From positions 84,389 through 148,388 of the forward strand of contig JAKVBZ010000003.1 of assembly GCA_022448645.1 (NCBI GenBank): a stretch of DNA of 64,000 nt, given 5' to 3'. A model generated the notes under the pieces. That model had not been told where the DNA came from and ran no database searches. It worked only from the letters and a program-made list of their open reading frames with translations. Position 1 is the stretch's first letter, and each line of letters starts with the position of its first letter. This stretch comes from Pirellulaceae bacterium. Its GTDB lineage: Bacteria > Planctomycetota > Planctomycetia > Pirellulales > Pirellulaceae. Shown piece by piece: positions 27,801 to 36,539 of the stretch. The translations under genes and the position numbers were made by a program.

Positions 27801-28163
27801 GTGTTGTCCGTTCCGTTTCGTGACCACGGATTCATCCAAATGCAGGGCCGGCGAGTTTTCAGCGAAGCAGTCCGTACGATGATCTCCAGCCTAAGCCGAG
27901 TCTGTGAAGCACAAGAAATCTCACAATCCGATTTGCGAATCGTGGTGCCGCATCAGGCGAATGGCCGGATCATCGATGCTATGCAAAATCGAGTCGATGT
28001 GGATGTTTTCAGCAATATCCGGCATCACGGTAATACTTCTTCTACTAGCATCCCGCTGTGTCTGGTCGAAGTCTTACCGACTCTAGAGAAAAATGACCGC
28101 GTCGCGCTGTGTGCGTTCGGTGGCGGGTTTACATTTGGTGCGGGAATTCTTGAAGCTGCCTAG
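24834..28163 (+). CDS. fused 2-oxoacid dehydrogenase E1 alpha/beta, lipoyl domain and KAS III
   Basis: A 1,109-residue four-part protein with a GTG start. Residues ~1-320: E1 alpha of branched-chain 2-oxoacid dehydrogenase, with the thiamine-diphosphate motif GDGATQEGEF (~143). Residues ~338-680: E1 beta (LYGEDIE, SNSPLSEST, PCGGYRPGLGPFHSQ). Residues ~690-757: a biotinyl/lipoyl-type domain with the modifiable lysine in LEATKS (K717). Residues ~785-1109: ketoacyl-ACP synthase III with the full triad Cys909 (AACSGY), His1040 (PHQANGR) and Asn1067 (HGNTSS). No E2 acyltransferase core or E3 is present. I infer that it makes branched acyl primers and condenses them with malonyl-ACP to start iso-fatty acids. 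It converges on an NtrC-type regulator 8 bases away. Confidence 0.88.
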   Translation: MAILDRDKLLALYRAMAMAQRIDEVELQLTSRGEAFFHVSGRGHESTAALALHLTPADWLHCHYRDKALLLARGVTPADFMNGLLYNASSNSSGRQLCSHLSAPHLNVITMAVPVGNNALQAVGVAEAIQHRPGNPLVLCAVGDGATQEGEFLEAVSEAARRRLPVLFLIEDNQWAISTRTSGQTFFSPPQGSASAFMGVEIQSLDGRDVISSYERFGQIVDQLRKDRQPVLAVMQVERLTSHTNADDQRIYRSEDEIQRATHCGDPVHHLKTYLLANSISSATLDAIDEEIHGIVSAAELQALQHDNPEPENSAKISLPIELTHPQRENRGRDEGPRLVMKDAMREVLRSKLASDDRVTLYGEDIEDPKGDVFGVTKGLSTEFPGRVSNSPLSESTIVGSAVGRAIAGERPVAFLQFADFLPLAYNQIHSELGSIFWRSAGGFQAPVIVMIPCGGYRPGLGPFHSQTLEATMAHTPGVDVFMPSTATDAAGMLNAAFASGRPTLFFYPKSRLNDPEQTAPSNVTDLLTPIGVARRVRSGRDIALVAWGNTVRLCEQTAETLEQVGVETEILDLRSISPWDEHAVLSSVEKTARLIVVHEDSHSCGVGAEIVATVAEKTRMPVAMRRVTRPDTLVPCNFTNHVEALPSYRRVLETACELLDVEIKWEAPAKTTAGSLPVEAVGSGPSDETVTVVEFHVQPGDEVARGDLLATLEATKSVFDLTAPAAGIVETLAASQGDTIAVGQPLLFLECAESMTRRQSVLNENPGTPHLKRTSQTNVVSMPRRESVRRDYAVGMSLVSTVTGSRQVSNEELASLGGQMSAEDILRRTGIESRHWAQPGETAVSMAVQACWQLLDQEQLIVDDLDAVICATTSPTMMTPSMACQVLSGLVDGRTPPMLQAYDINAACSGYLYTLQSAYDYLQSRPRGRVLVVTSELLSPLLDMEDVDTAIIFGDAASATLLYGEEHLSRAAALVRRPDLSAKGENGTVLSVPFRDHGFIQMQGRRVFSEAVRTMISSLSRVCEAQEISQSDLRIVVPHQANGRIIDAMQNRVDVDVFSNIRHHGNTSSTSIPLCLVEVLPTLEKNDRVALCAFGGGFTFGAGILEAA

Positions 28164-28171
28164 TTGGCGAA

Positions 28172-29575
28172 TTACACGTTTTCTGCAGCACTCATCGGAA
28201 AACGCATTCCCCGTTGCTCTTCCAGCCCTAGCCGTTTCATTTTCTTGTATAGTGTCGTCCGGTTGATTCCGAGTATGTCAGCCGTCGTATTGCGGTTCCA
28301 ATTATTCTGTTCTAATACTGCCAAGATGATTTGGCGTTCCGGACCTGCCAACGCTTCTTTTAAAGTCCTTCCCATGACCGGTTTGGCGACCACAGGTGTG
28401 GTGGAAACCAATTCGCTCGGCAAATCGTCCAATTCGACTTCATGTCCCTTGCCTAAAAGTACAGCGCGTTCCACCACGTTTTGGAGCTCGCGAACATTGC
28501 CAGGCCATGGGTGCCGCTGTAACGCGGCCATGCTTTCGTCTGAAAAGCGATGGACCTGCTTGCCCGTTTCCTCACACACCGATTGTAAAAAGTGTTCGGC
28601 CAACAACGGGATGTCGGAAATGCGCTCTCGCATGGGGGGCAATTCGATGTTGATGACATTCACTCGGTAGAATAGATCCTGACGAAAGCGGCCTTCGCTG
28701 ACGGCGTGATTCAAGTTTTCGTTCGTAGCCAGGATGACTCGCGAGTCGACGTTGAAGGTCTTGGTCCCACCGACTTGTTCGAATGCAAATTCTTGCAACA
28801 CACGTAATAGTTTCACTTGCATGCCGGCCGATGCTGTTCCGATTTCGTCGAGAAAGATCGTGCCACCATCCGCTTGCATGAACTTGCCAACTTTGTCGGA
28901 CGTGGCACCCGTGAATGCTCCTGCAGTATGACCGAAAAGTTCACTTTCCAATAGTGTCTCAGGTAATGCCCCACAGGCGACTTCCACAAACGGTTGTTCA
29001 CTGCGTGAGCTGGTTCGGTGAATGGCCCTTGCCACCAGTGATTTTCCCGTACCACTTTCGCCCGTAATGAGCACCGTGGCCTTGGTGTCCGCGATACTGT
29101 CGATCATTTCGAACACCCGCTGCATGCGGTGGTCCCGGCCGACGATGTTCGACATGCCAAAGCGAATGTCGAGCTGTGCCTTGAGAGTCTTGTTTTCTTC
29201 AATGACTTGTTGTTGAGACAGCGCTCGATTGATAGCCACCAAAAGCTCTTCATCGATCAATGGTTTGGTTAACAGATCAAAAGCTCCAGCACGGATGGCC
29301 TCAATCGCCGTATCCACGGTGCCGTAGCCCGTAATCAAAACAACCGGTACGTCTGGGCAATGTTTACGACAATGAGACAGGATGTCAAAACCGTCACCAT
29401 CTTCCAGGCGAATATCGGCCAACACTAAGTCGAAGTTCGTTTGAGATAACCGTTGAATGGCCGTCTCGCAACTTGTTGCCTCGTTGACATCAAAGCCCTG
29501 TTCACGCAACCAACCGGCCATGGATTCCAGCACGTGGCGGTCGTCGTCGATCAGTAATAACGAGCGGTTTTTCAT
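28172..29575 (-). CDS. NtrC-family sigma-54-dependent response regulator
   Basis: A 467-residue transcription activator. The receiver (1-120) has a complete site: D10-D12, phosphoacceptor D54, T82 and K104. The AAA+ domain has Walker A GESGTGKS (172-179) and the sigma-54 contact loop GAFTGA (219-224). A Fis-type helix-turn-helix ends the protein (NRNTTADILGINRTTLYKKM). No histidine kinase is next to it, so it is an orphan here. It must act at sigma-54 promoters; none was convincingly found in this window. Confidence 0.93.
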   Translation of the reverse strand: MKNRSLLLIDDDRHVLESMAGWLREQGFDVNEATSCETAIQRLSQTNFDLVLADIRLEDGDGFDILSHCRKHCPDVPVVLITGYGTVDTAIEAIRAGAFDLLTKPLIDEELLVAINRALSQQQVIEENKTLKAQLDIRFGMSNIVGRDHRMQRVFEMIDSIADTKATVLITGESGTGKSLVARAIHRTSSRSEQPFVEVACGALPETLLESELFGHTAGAFTGATSDKVGKFMQADGGTIFLDEIGTASAGMQVKLLRVLQEFAFEQVGGTKTFNVDSRVILATNENLNHAVSEGRFRQDLFYRVNVINIELPPMRERISDIPLLAEHFLQSVCEETGKQVHRFSDESMAALQRHPWPGNVRELQNVVERAVLLGKGHEVELDDLPSELVSTTPVVAKPVMGRTLKEALAGPERQIILAVLEQNNWNRNTTADILGINRTTLYKKMKRLGLEEQRGMRFPMSAAENV

Positions 29576-30033
29576 AGGATTGTCTGCTGGATGGTCTCTG
29601 TAATTCCCCGCCGTATCGGCCCGACATGAATCGCTACCGCTTTTGGCAATTCGGTGTAGCTACAAAATTCAACATCGCCCACGGCTGTCGTAAGTTATCT
29701 ACGTCACCGGTTCAAGAACGTCAACGTGATCGATGACTTCTGGAGAACAAACCATGCCCTCGAAGCGTCTTGGTCACCTCAACCCACGAACAATCGTTAC
29801 CAGCGATATAATCGGATCATCCTGATGGTCCCGTCAGTCCTTGCCGATATTCGACCGACGATAAATTACTCCTCGAATGGATGAAAACGTCGAGCCAAAA
29901 CGTGGGTGGCAACCAGGAGGACTTGCGGTAAGCCGCAATTCGGCGGCCAACTGACTCGTATCCGGTTAGTGATGAGGCTCCGTCTCGTTAGGATGGAGGG
30001 GTCATTCAGAAGGCGCCAGGATTATTACATGTT
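29576..30033. other. intergenic region between two divergent response regulators
   Basis: A 458-base spacer that must contain the promoters of both regulators. No reading frame, repeat or RNA is recognised. Confidence 0.45.
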
Positions 30034-30669
30034 ATGGCCATCCAAATTATTGTAGCGGATGGACAGGAAGTCATTCGTGCCGGTCTAGTTCATTTGTTTC
30101 GCGGATCAACGTTGAACGTTGTTGCTACTGCCTGCAGTGTGCGCAACCTCTTGCAACAGGTTAATACACATCAACCTGTGTGTGTGCTTACCGATATATT
30201 CCTGCGCGGTGATGATGGATTGAAGGCCATCCAAAAAATCCAGGACAAATGTCCCACAACTCGTGTGGCCGTATTGACCGCACACGACAACCCAACGTAT
30301 GTGGCCCGCGCTCATGCCTGGGGCGCGGCTGACTATTTGCTCAAGGGTCTGCTACGTCGGCAACTCATCGAAGCCGTCACCCATGTGTGTCAGGGTCAAT
30401 CGCCCACCACCCAGGGCTTGCTTAAACCAATGCAGGAAACACTGCATGAGAAGCACATCAATGGCGTTCCCACAAGCATACCGCTTACGTTGCGTGAGTC
30501 GCAGGTCCTACGTCATCTTGGGTTTGGTTTGAGCAATCGAGAAATTGGCTATTCGATGTTGATCAGTGTCGAGACGGTCAAAGAACACGTTCAAAACGTC
30601 CTGCGCAAACTCAATTTACATGATCGCACGCAGGCGGCTGTTTGGGCAGTTCGGAAAGGGATTATCTAG
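30034..30669 (+). CDS. NarL/LuxR-type response regulator
   Basis: A 211-residue receiver-HTH protein. The receiver has phosphoacceptor D54 (LTDIF), T82 and K104. The N-terminal acidic pair is incomplete: ADG (D9, G10) where most members have two acidic residues. The LuxR-type helix-turn-helix spans about 150-205 (LTLRESQVLRHLGFGLSNRE and SVETVKEHVQNVLRKL). No partner kinase is nearby. It is divergent from the NtrC-type regulator. Confidence 0.88.
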   Translation: MAIQIIVADGQEVIRAGLVHLFRGSTLNVVATACSVRNLLQQVNTHQPVCVLTDIFLRGDDGLKAIQKIQDKCPTTRVAVLTAHDNPTYVARAHAWGAADYLLKGLLRRQLIEAVTHVCQGQSPTTQGLLKPMQETLHEKHINGVPTSIPLTLRESQVLRHLGFGLSNREIGYSMLISVETVKEHVQNVLRKLNLHDRTQAAVWAVRKGII

Positions 30670-30912
30670 GGGGGAAGGCATCTGGGGGCCTTCGACACTT
30701 TTCACCATTGGCGAATCGTACGCGAAATTAAGATTTAGGTTGTTAAAGACGAGATGCAACCAAACACATTCGCGCACGTTTCCTGGACTGTCAGTACCAC
30801 AAGAGCCATAGGGTTGTGCGCCACCAGGTTCGTATCCATGTTGCTCGGTGGCTTACAAACCGCATCCTGGATCGTGCAGCCAGGAAATTTTCATGGGTGA
30901 TTCGAATTGCCT

Positions 30913-31836
30913 TTAGCCCGCTCGTGGATGCGCCTTTTCATAGACCGCTTTCAAGCCGGTAGTACTGACGTGCGTATAGATCTGAGTGGTCACCAGGCTC
31001 TTGTGGCCCAGCAGCTCCTGGACGCTACGGATGTCGGCACCACGATCCAACAAATGGGTCGCAAAACTGTGCCGTAAGGTGTGTGGCGTGGTGCGAAGGT
31101 CAAGTCCTGTCGTTTTTAGATGCTTTTCCAACATCCGAGCGACACTTCGCGTCGTTATGCGACGGCCGAATTTGTTGACATAAATTGGAGCTTGGCGGCC
31201 TGGAGATTCTTTGGCTGAAAGCTGACGTCGTTGCATCCAGGATCGCATCGCTTGGATGGCATATGATCCCAGTGGTGCTAGGCGTTCTCGACGCCCTTTG
31301 CCATACACGCGTAACAGCCCAGCTTTCAAATCCACATCTCCTTCACTTACCTGTACCAATTCGCCCACCCGCAGGCCTGCAGAATACATGGTTTCCAAGA
31401 TCGAGCGGTCGCGCAAGCCAAGCGGATTGTCGCGTGGCGGTGCGTTCAATAAACGCCCAATTTCTTGTGTGGATAAGAAATGTGGAAGCTGTCGTGAGGC
31501 GCGCGGATTGCGGAGTGGCTTTGCGGGGTTAGCATCGATACGTCCCTCGCGCTGTAAGAAACGATAAAAGCTCCGTGTGGATGCCAACCGTCGTGCAATC
31601 GAAGTCCGCGCATATCCAGCATCGTGTAGCGCAGACACATATCCGCGCAAGTCCAAGGTGGATACATCCGCCGGGTCAGGGGTACCTTCAAAGCTTTCAG
31701 TAAGATAATCGCTCAGAGCCGTCAGGTCTTCTCGATAACTCTTGATGGTAAGATCCGAGGCATTGCGTTCGAATCGAAGGTAATCGAGAAAGCGTCCCAC
31801 GGCATCCACCATCGTGATCCCGCCTTTCCTGCGCAA
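30913..31836 (-). CDS. xerC: site-specific tyrosine recombinase XerC
   Basis: A 307-residue recombinase for resolving chromosome dimers at dif sites. An N-terminal SAM-like core-binding domain is followed by the catalytic domain. Catalytic residues are visible: Arg in SAGLRVGEL, Lys in YGKGRRER, His and Arg in HTLRHSFATHLL, His in LLGHKSL and the nucleophile Tyr in TQIYTHV. The ATG of MVDAV (residue 9) is an alternative start. A small conserved-looking protein lies upstream on the same strand. Nothing suggests an integron or prophage, so this is the housekeeping enzyme. Confidence 0.92.
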   Translation of the reverse strand: MRRKGGITMVDAVGRFLDYLRFERNASDLTIKSYREDLTALSDYLTESFEGTPDPADVSTLDLRGYVSALHDAGYARTSIARRLASTRSFYRFLQREGRIDANPAKPLRNPRASRQLPHFLSTQEIGRLLNAPPRDNPLGLRDRSILETMYSAGLRVGELVQVSEGDVDLKAGLLRVYGKGRRERLAPLGSYAIQAMRSWMQRRQLSAKESPGRQAPIYVNKFGRRITTRSVARMLEKHLKTTGLDLRTTPHTLRHSFATHLLDRGADIRSVQELLGHKSLVTTQIYTHVSTTGLKAVYEKAHPRAG

Positions 31837-31913
31837 ACAAGGAATCAGAGATCATCACCGTTGCGGCAGCGACTGTCTGCCGAGGTGAATTGAGCATCCA
31901 AGATACCTGAAGG

Positions 31914-32174
31914 TTAAACCATTTCGTCACGGTCCAACTGGTCACTTGACTCAGGCATGCTGAAACGTGGCGAATTCTCAGACGACGAAGCATGGTGGTT
32001 CTGTCGAACTTTTTGACTGAGAACGGCCGCGTCGTACCAGGTAAAGCTCAGGTCTGGATTGGAAGCGTACCGGCCCAATATCCGCAACGTTTCCGCTCGC
32101 TTGTCGTCATCGTACAAGAAGATGTAACGCTCGGACCCTTTCACCAATGCCAATACATTTACGTCTTGTGTCAC
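31914..32174 (-). CDS. small hypothetical protein upstream of xerC
   Basis: An 86-residue soluble protein with a compact N-terminal domain (VLALVKGSERYIFLYDDD, TLRILGRYASNPDLSFTWYD) and a polar tail. The well-formed N-terminal half and the position 77 bases before xerC support a real gene. I recall similar short proteins in planctomycetes but know no function. Confidence 0.6.
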   Translation of the reverse strand: MTQDVNVLALVKGSERYIFLYDDDKRAETLRILGRYASNPDLSFTWYDAAVLSQKVRQNHHASSSENSPRFSMPESSDQLDRDEMV

Positions 32175-32272
32175 AGTCCAAGCTCTCCTAAGGCGAAAAG
32201 GCGTGCGCTAAACGAGCGGGCGGGGCCGAGTGCTGGTGGGTCCGTCCAGACAGTTTGTGAATCCTATTGATC

Positions 32273-33301
32273 CTATCGGCCAATCGGCCAGCGCAACGCC
32301 ACTTGCGTTTTGCTTGTCCCTCCGCGAGCTGAGAGCATTTCTGTCAGATGTAGATAGCAACAGAAGCGGATGAAGTCGTCGCTACGTTCAAGATAACTCT
32401 GCCAACCACCAAATCGTGCGTCATCGCGAAAGAAATAATAGTTTTCCAATGCGGCGGTGAAGTCATCGTTATGGCCGTTAAACGCACGAATGTGCGTCAT
32501 GATCGGGTCGTGGTGAGGCGTACACAAAGGACGCTGACTAGATGGGCTACGCGGTACGAATCCGCTCGGATCGGGCCAATCGGACGGCACTTCAGATTCT
32601 GTTGTAGCGAAAGGATCGATTGTATCGGGCACGGGCAATGCATGCGTTGCCTGCTGGACTTTGCCAGAAGGTTCCGTAGCCGGGCGGCTGTGGGCGAAGC
32701 CTGCGGGTACCGTAGGTGTCTGGGTCGCCAGTTGCTCCCGTGCCAGTGCGAATTCGGCTTCGTACACCAGTGCATCCGGGATGTATTCTTCTTCGGGTGT
32801 TCCCCAAGGCAGCCCATATCCGGGTGGTATGGGGTGAAAACATGGATTGGCAGCGTACCAGTTGACCGCCATCGTCAGGCGAGGAGGATAATAGGGGTCG
32901 AAATCGGTTACCGTTCCCACCACCACAGCATCAACACCCAACATGCGGGCGATGGCTTGATAGTCTGTCACACGGTTCAAATCGACCCGGTTCGCCAGCA
33001 ATCTATTTTTAACGACCCCAACTGGCATCACCTCAAACCCGCGTATCTGTTGTAGTTCGTTGTAATATGCTTGCGCCAGCTTATCTTGATTCAAATGAGG
33101 TTCGTCCGATTGGTTGAAAAACGGCAGGACGGCCACGCGGTGCAATTGTGGAAACGGGTTGTGGAAACGAGGCTCGTGCGCCACTTCTGGTATCACGGCG
33201 CACCCAGAAACCATTGCCAGAGCGCTGCAGACCAGCAGATTGCGGACATGGATTCCGATCGTCTGCTGTCGAAAAGGCGGTGTTGAGTCGATGCCGAACA
33301 T
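32273..33301 (-). CDS. lipoprotein with LpoB/CsgG-like domain
   Basis: A 342-residue predicted lipoprotein. A signal sequence ends in a lipobox (AMVSGC, Cys at ~34). Residues ~50-150 (LHRVAVLPFFNQSDE, FEVMPVGVVKNRL, ARMLGVDAVVVGTVTDFDPYYPP) match the fold of LpoB, CsgG N-terminal and GNA1162-type proteins. These sit at the outer membrane and help envelope assembly. The C-terminal half is Pro-rich and then unassigned. It is a single gene downstream of bshB1 on the same strand. Confidence 0.75.
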   Translation of the reverse strand: MFGIDSTPPFRQQTIGIHVRNLLVCSALAMVSGCAVIPEVAHEPRFHNPFPQLHRVAVLPFFNQSDEPHLNQDKLAQAYYNELQQIRGFEVMPVGVVKNRLLANRVDLNRVTDYQAIARMLGVDAVVVGTVTDFDPYYPPRLTMAVNWYAANPCFHPIPPGYGLPWGTPEEEYIPDALVYEAEFALAREQLATQTPTVPAGFAHSRPATEPSGKVQQATHALPVPDTIDPFATTESEVPSDWPDPSGFVPRSPSSQRPLCTPHHDPIMTHIRAFNGHNDDFTAALENYYFFRDDARFGGWQSYLERSDDFIRFCCYLHLTEMLSARGGTSKTQVALRWPIGR

Positions 33302-33400
33302 GCAAGCAAGGTGACCAAAGGGGGCGCGTCCGTGGACGCTCGTTGAAAACGATTCGCCATGGTCCGCTTGATCGGCAAACTCGCCGTAGCCTCTCCAGTA

Positions 33401-34102
33401 TTAAAAGAAATCTCGCATGCTAGTGACAGCAATCGGTTCTCTCGACGCGAATGGCTCGCCGTAACCCGATCCAATCACCTTCCCCCAATAGGCAGCTTCA
33501 TCTCGCATACGATCCAAGAAAGTTGGTGACTGATCTGACTTGCCTTCGATGAATTGGCTGCGATAGCACTGCATGGCTTGCAGCTTTTGGGGCCACTGCT
33601 CACTGATGTCTAAGATAAACTGTGGCTGTGGCACAAGTTTTAAATGCACACAGTAATAGTAATAAATCCGCTCGGGGTGATATGGTTCGCCAGGCATGTC
33701 CGTTTTCGTCAGTTTGGCCCAAAAACGAGCTGCCTCAATCAGTTGCGTTGCCGCCACATGGTCAGGATGCGCGTCTTCCCAGTAGGGAGCAAACAACCAT
33801 CGGGGACGAACTTGTCGAATCACACCTGCCAATTGAGCACGGGCTTCCAGGGTCGGTTCCAGAGCTCGATTCACCAAACCAAGATTGGCTCTCCAAGAGA
33901 CATTCAATACCTCGGTGGCAGCGCGGCATTCCTCAGCACGCCTCTCGGGTGTGCCTCGTGGAGTTGGTTCCCCGTTGGTTAAATCGAGGATACCGACTGA
34001 CAGACCTTCTTCCCGAAATCTGGCAATGGCTCCTCCCATCCCCAATTCAGCATCATCCGGATGTGGCGCCACTACCAAGATGTCCAATTCGATTGTGTCC
34101 AT
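33401..34102 (-). CDS. bshB1: bacillithiol biosynthesis deacetylase BshB1
   Basis: A 233-residue PIG-L-type zinc deacetylase that removes acetyl from N-acetylglucosaminyl-malate in bacillithiol synthesis. Metal-binding motifs are PHPDDAELG near the N-terminus and HPDHVAA near residue 112. YYYYCVHLKLVPQPQFILDIS matches the BshB1 subgroup better than generic PIG-L proteins. Partners bshA and bshC are not in the window. Confidence 0.85.
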   Translation of the reverse strand: MDTIELDILVVAPHPDDAELGMGGAIARFREEGLSVGILDLTNGEPTPRGTPERRAEECRAATEVLNVSWRANLGLVNRALEPTLEARAQLAGVIRQVRPRWLFAPYWEDAHPDHVAATQLIEAARFWAKLTKTDMPGEPYHPERIYYYYCVHLKLVPQPQFILDISEQWPQKLQAMQCYRSQFIEGKSDQSPTFLDRMRDEAAYWGKVIGSGYGEPFASREPIAVTSMRDFF

Positions 34103-34265
34103 TGAATCATTGCTTTCTTAGCTTCGAAGGTTGGCAAATTGCCATCGACAGGGTTCTAGACTTCTGCGACAGTCCATCACTTCAGAATCACCCATTCCTG
34201 GCTGACTTGCAACGGGCGAAGTGATCCGTGCCTTATTTTTGCTACATATTTTTTCTCCGCATGCA

Positions 34266-34475
34266 ATGGTGCGCACCGTAGAACTGGTGATTTTGGGCTT
34301 GGTATGGGGAACGGTTGTCGGCTGCCAAACGTCCCGTTTGACACAGCGCGATTCCTCTGCGATCGGCCCAGTTCGTCAAAAATTAGCTCCAGGTCGAGAG
34401 CCGATATGGAGTTTGGATCCGCGCGCTCGGCAAATCGAACACAACCTGAATTCGGCCCGGGAAGCAATTCCTTAA
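34266..34475 (+). CDS. small lipoprotein
   Basis: A 69-residue product if started at ATG 34266; an upstream in-frame ATG at 34221 would add 15 residues before the signal sequence. Residues 1-20 form a lipoprotein signal (VELVILGLVWGTVVGC, lipobox VVGC). The mature part is short and charged (PIWSLDPRARQIEHNLN). No family is recognised. A hairpin with a 7-bp stem (CCTCCA/TGGAGG) lies just after the stop near 34478-34497 but has no T-run. Confidence 0.5.
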   Translation: MVRTVELVILGLVWGTVVGCQTSRLTQRDSSAIGPVRQKLAPGREPIWSLDPRARQIEHNLNSAREAIP

Positions 34476-34670
34476 GCCTCCATCTTGAAAGTGGAGGGGG
34501 AAGCAGATTAAACCGAGAGGCAGTTGCATCCTGTACGATTTCCTCCCTTCCAGGGTCGTTGATGCTTTCCAAGCCTGTGTGGTGATGGGTTGTGGAACGC
34601 ATCGTGCGATTTTTCGGACATTCATCTGGCATTGTCCATGTCAAGTTTTATAGGAGTGACTTGATCAGCT

Positions 34671-36194
34671 ATGGCTCCATCGCCCAACGATCTTTTTGAC
34701 CAAATCTGCGAGCATGCCCGGCAAATCGCGTTACTTTCATCAGCCAGTTCTTTATTGCAGTGGGACGAACGAACCCTGCTACCCCAACGAGGAGGAGCGT
34801 ACCGGGCGGAACAAGTTGCGCATTTGGCGGGTGTGATCCACTCCCGACAAACAGATCCCCAGTACGGCCAGTGGCTGGACGAAATGGAAGCACACTGTGC
34901 CGATTTGGAGGCCACTCACGAGCATTCCGTTACCGTCCGCGAATTAAGCCGACAGTACCGGAAGCAGACACAGTTACCGCGCCGCCTGGTCGAAGAACTC
35001 TCCCGCGCCGCCGTGTTGGGTCAACAAAACTGGGCAGCAGCTCGACAGGACAAAACCTACGAGACCTTTGCCCCACACCTGCAAACGATTTTTGATCTCA
35101 AGCGGGAACAAGCGGAAGCAGTTGGATACGAAGATTGCGCTTACGATGCGTTGTTGGATGATTTCGAGCCGTTAGAGCGCACGAGCAATGTCTCCCGCGT
35201 ACTGTCAGATTTGCGAGAGTCTTTGGTGCCGCTGGTGGCAGCCATTCAGGCCTCTTCACGTGTTCCGCGGCGAGATATCCTGACACGTCCGTTCCCAGTC
35301 CCACAACAACGAGAGATCGGTCGATTGGCAGCACAACGGATCGGATTCGATTTCGACCGCGGACGTTTGGATGAAACAGATCATCCCTTTTGTTCGACCA
35401 TGGGACCGCATGATTGCCGCATCACGACGCGCTATGATGAGGCATTCTTTCCCATGGCATTTTTCGGCACACTCCACGAAGCAGGGCATGGAATTTACGA
35501 GCAAGGATTGCCCAGCGATCAGTATGGGCTACCGCTGGGGAATTTCGTCTCGTTGGGGATACACGAGTCTCAATCGCGACTATGGGAAAATTTTGTTGGC
35601 CGCAGCCTGCCGTTTTGGCGCTTTTTCTATCCGCTACTACAACAACAAATCCCACACACATTTTCGTCTGATGGGCTCGATGATTTTTATTTTTCTATTA
35701 ACGACGTGCGACCTTCGATGATTCGGGTTGAGGCTGACGAAGTAACATACAACCTTCACATTATTATTCGATTTGAATTGGAACAGGCACTTCTTACGGA
35801 AGACCTATCGGTGTGGGAATTGCCTGGAGCTTGGAACGAACTTTACGAAAAATATCTCGGAATCCAACCGGCAAACGTCGCCGAAGGCGTGCTTCAAGAC
35901 ATTCATTGGAGCGCCGCATTAATCGGGTATTTTCCAACCTATTCTCTCGGCAACCTTTACGCCGCCCAACTATTCGAGTCGGCTCGCGAGGAATTAGGAG
36001 ATCTGGACCATATGTTCTCCCAAGGTGATTTTGTCCCCTTACTACAATGGTTGAGAACTCATGTTCATCGTTGGGGACAAACATTCACCACAGCCGATTT
36101 GGTGGCGAAAGTGGTTCGGACTCCACTTTCTCACGAGCCACTGGTACGGTATCTCGTCGACAAATTGGGGCCGTTGTATCAATTTGAGATGTAG
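34671..36194 (+). CDS. M32-family metallocarboxypeptidase
   Basis: A 507-residue zinc carboxypeptidase related to Thermus/Pyrococcus carboxypeptidase 1. The HExxH zinc motif is HEAGH (269-273), followed by GIYEQGL and, after a helix, the third ligand region IHESQSRLWEN. The DVRPSMIRVEADEVTYNLHI block is the M32 signature. The protein is cytoplasmic and close to the usual ~500 residues. It is probably monocistronic. Confidence 0.94.
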   Translation: MAPSPNDLFDQICEHARQIALLSSASSLLQWDERTLLPQRGGAYRAEQVAHLAGVIHSRQTDPQYGQWLDEMEAHCADLEATHEHSVTVRELSRQYRKQTQLPRRLVEELSRAAVLGQQNWAAARQDKTYETFAPHLQTIFDLKREQAEAVGYEDCAYDALLDDFEPLERTSNVSRVLSDLRESLVPLVAAIQASSRVPRRDILTRPFPVPQQREIGRLAAQRIGFDFDRGRLDETDHPFCSTMGPHDCRITTRYDEAFFPMAFFGTLHEAGHGIYEQGLPSDQYGLPLGNFVSLGIHESQSRLWENFVGRSLPFWRFFYPLLQQQIPHTFSSDGLDDFYFSINDVRPSMIRVEADEVTYNLHIIIRFELEQALLTEDLSVWELPGAWNELYEKYLGIQPANVAEGVLQDIHWSAALIGYFPTYSLGNLYAAQLFESAREELGDLDHMFSQGDFVPLLQWLRTHVHRWGQTFTTADLVAKVVRTPLSHEPLVRYLVDKLGPLYQFEM

Positions 36195-36539
36195 ACTGGA
36201 CGTTTTCTTTACGGTTTTTCTGGTCGATGGTTGCGAGGATCACTTTCATTCCGATGGACCAGACGTTCTTGACGCCGCTGCGGAATTCACTTTTTTCAAC
36301 ACGGCGATGCCATAACCACAGTGATACTCACTGGATGCGTATGCGTTGAAAACTGCCGCCGTGCGCACGCTGTGACAATACCGGACAGAATTCGCCGATC
36401 AGCGAAACGGTGACTTGGTAGTCCCTGAGCTGAATTTCTTGGCAAGTGAGTCGCGACGTTGCTAAACTAACTGTCTTCTCTGGCAACTCCGATTGAGATT
36501 CGCAATTCGCGAACGCGAAAACTTGAGAGACCCGTACGC
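36195..36539. other. intergenic region, nothing recognised
   Basis: A 345-base spacer between two plus-strand genes. No coding frame, RNA fold or repeat stands out; the promoter of the next gene should lie here. Confidence 0.45.

Noticed and set aside
30913..31836. Tyrosine recombinase as a sign of an integron or prophage
   Set aside because: The protein matches housekeeping XerC, and no att-like repeats, cassette array or phage genes flank it.
34177..34644. Minus-strand 155-codon frame overlapping the small lipoprotein
   Set aside because: It is antisense to a better candidate with a clear lipoprotein signal, and its own peptide has no recognisable pattern.
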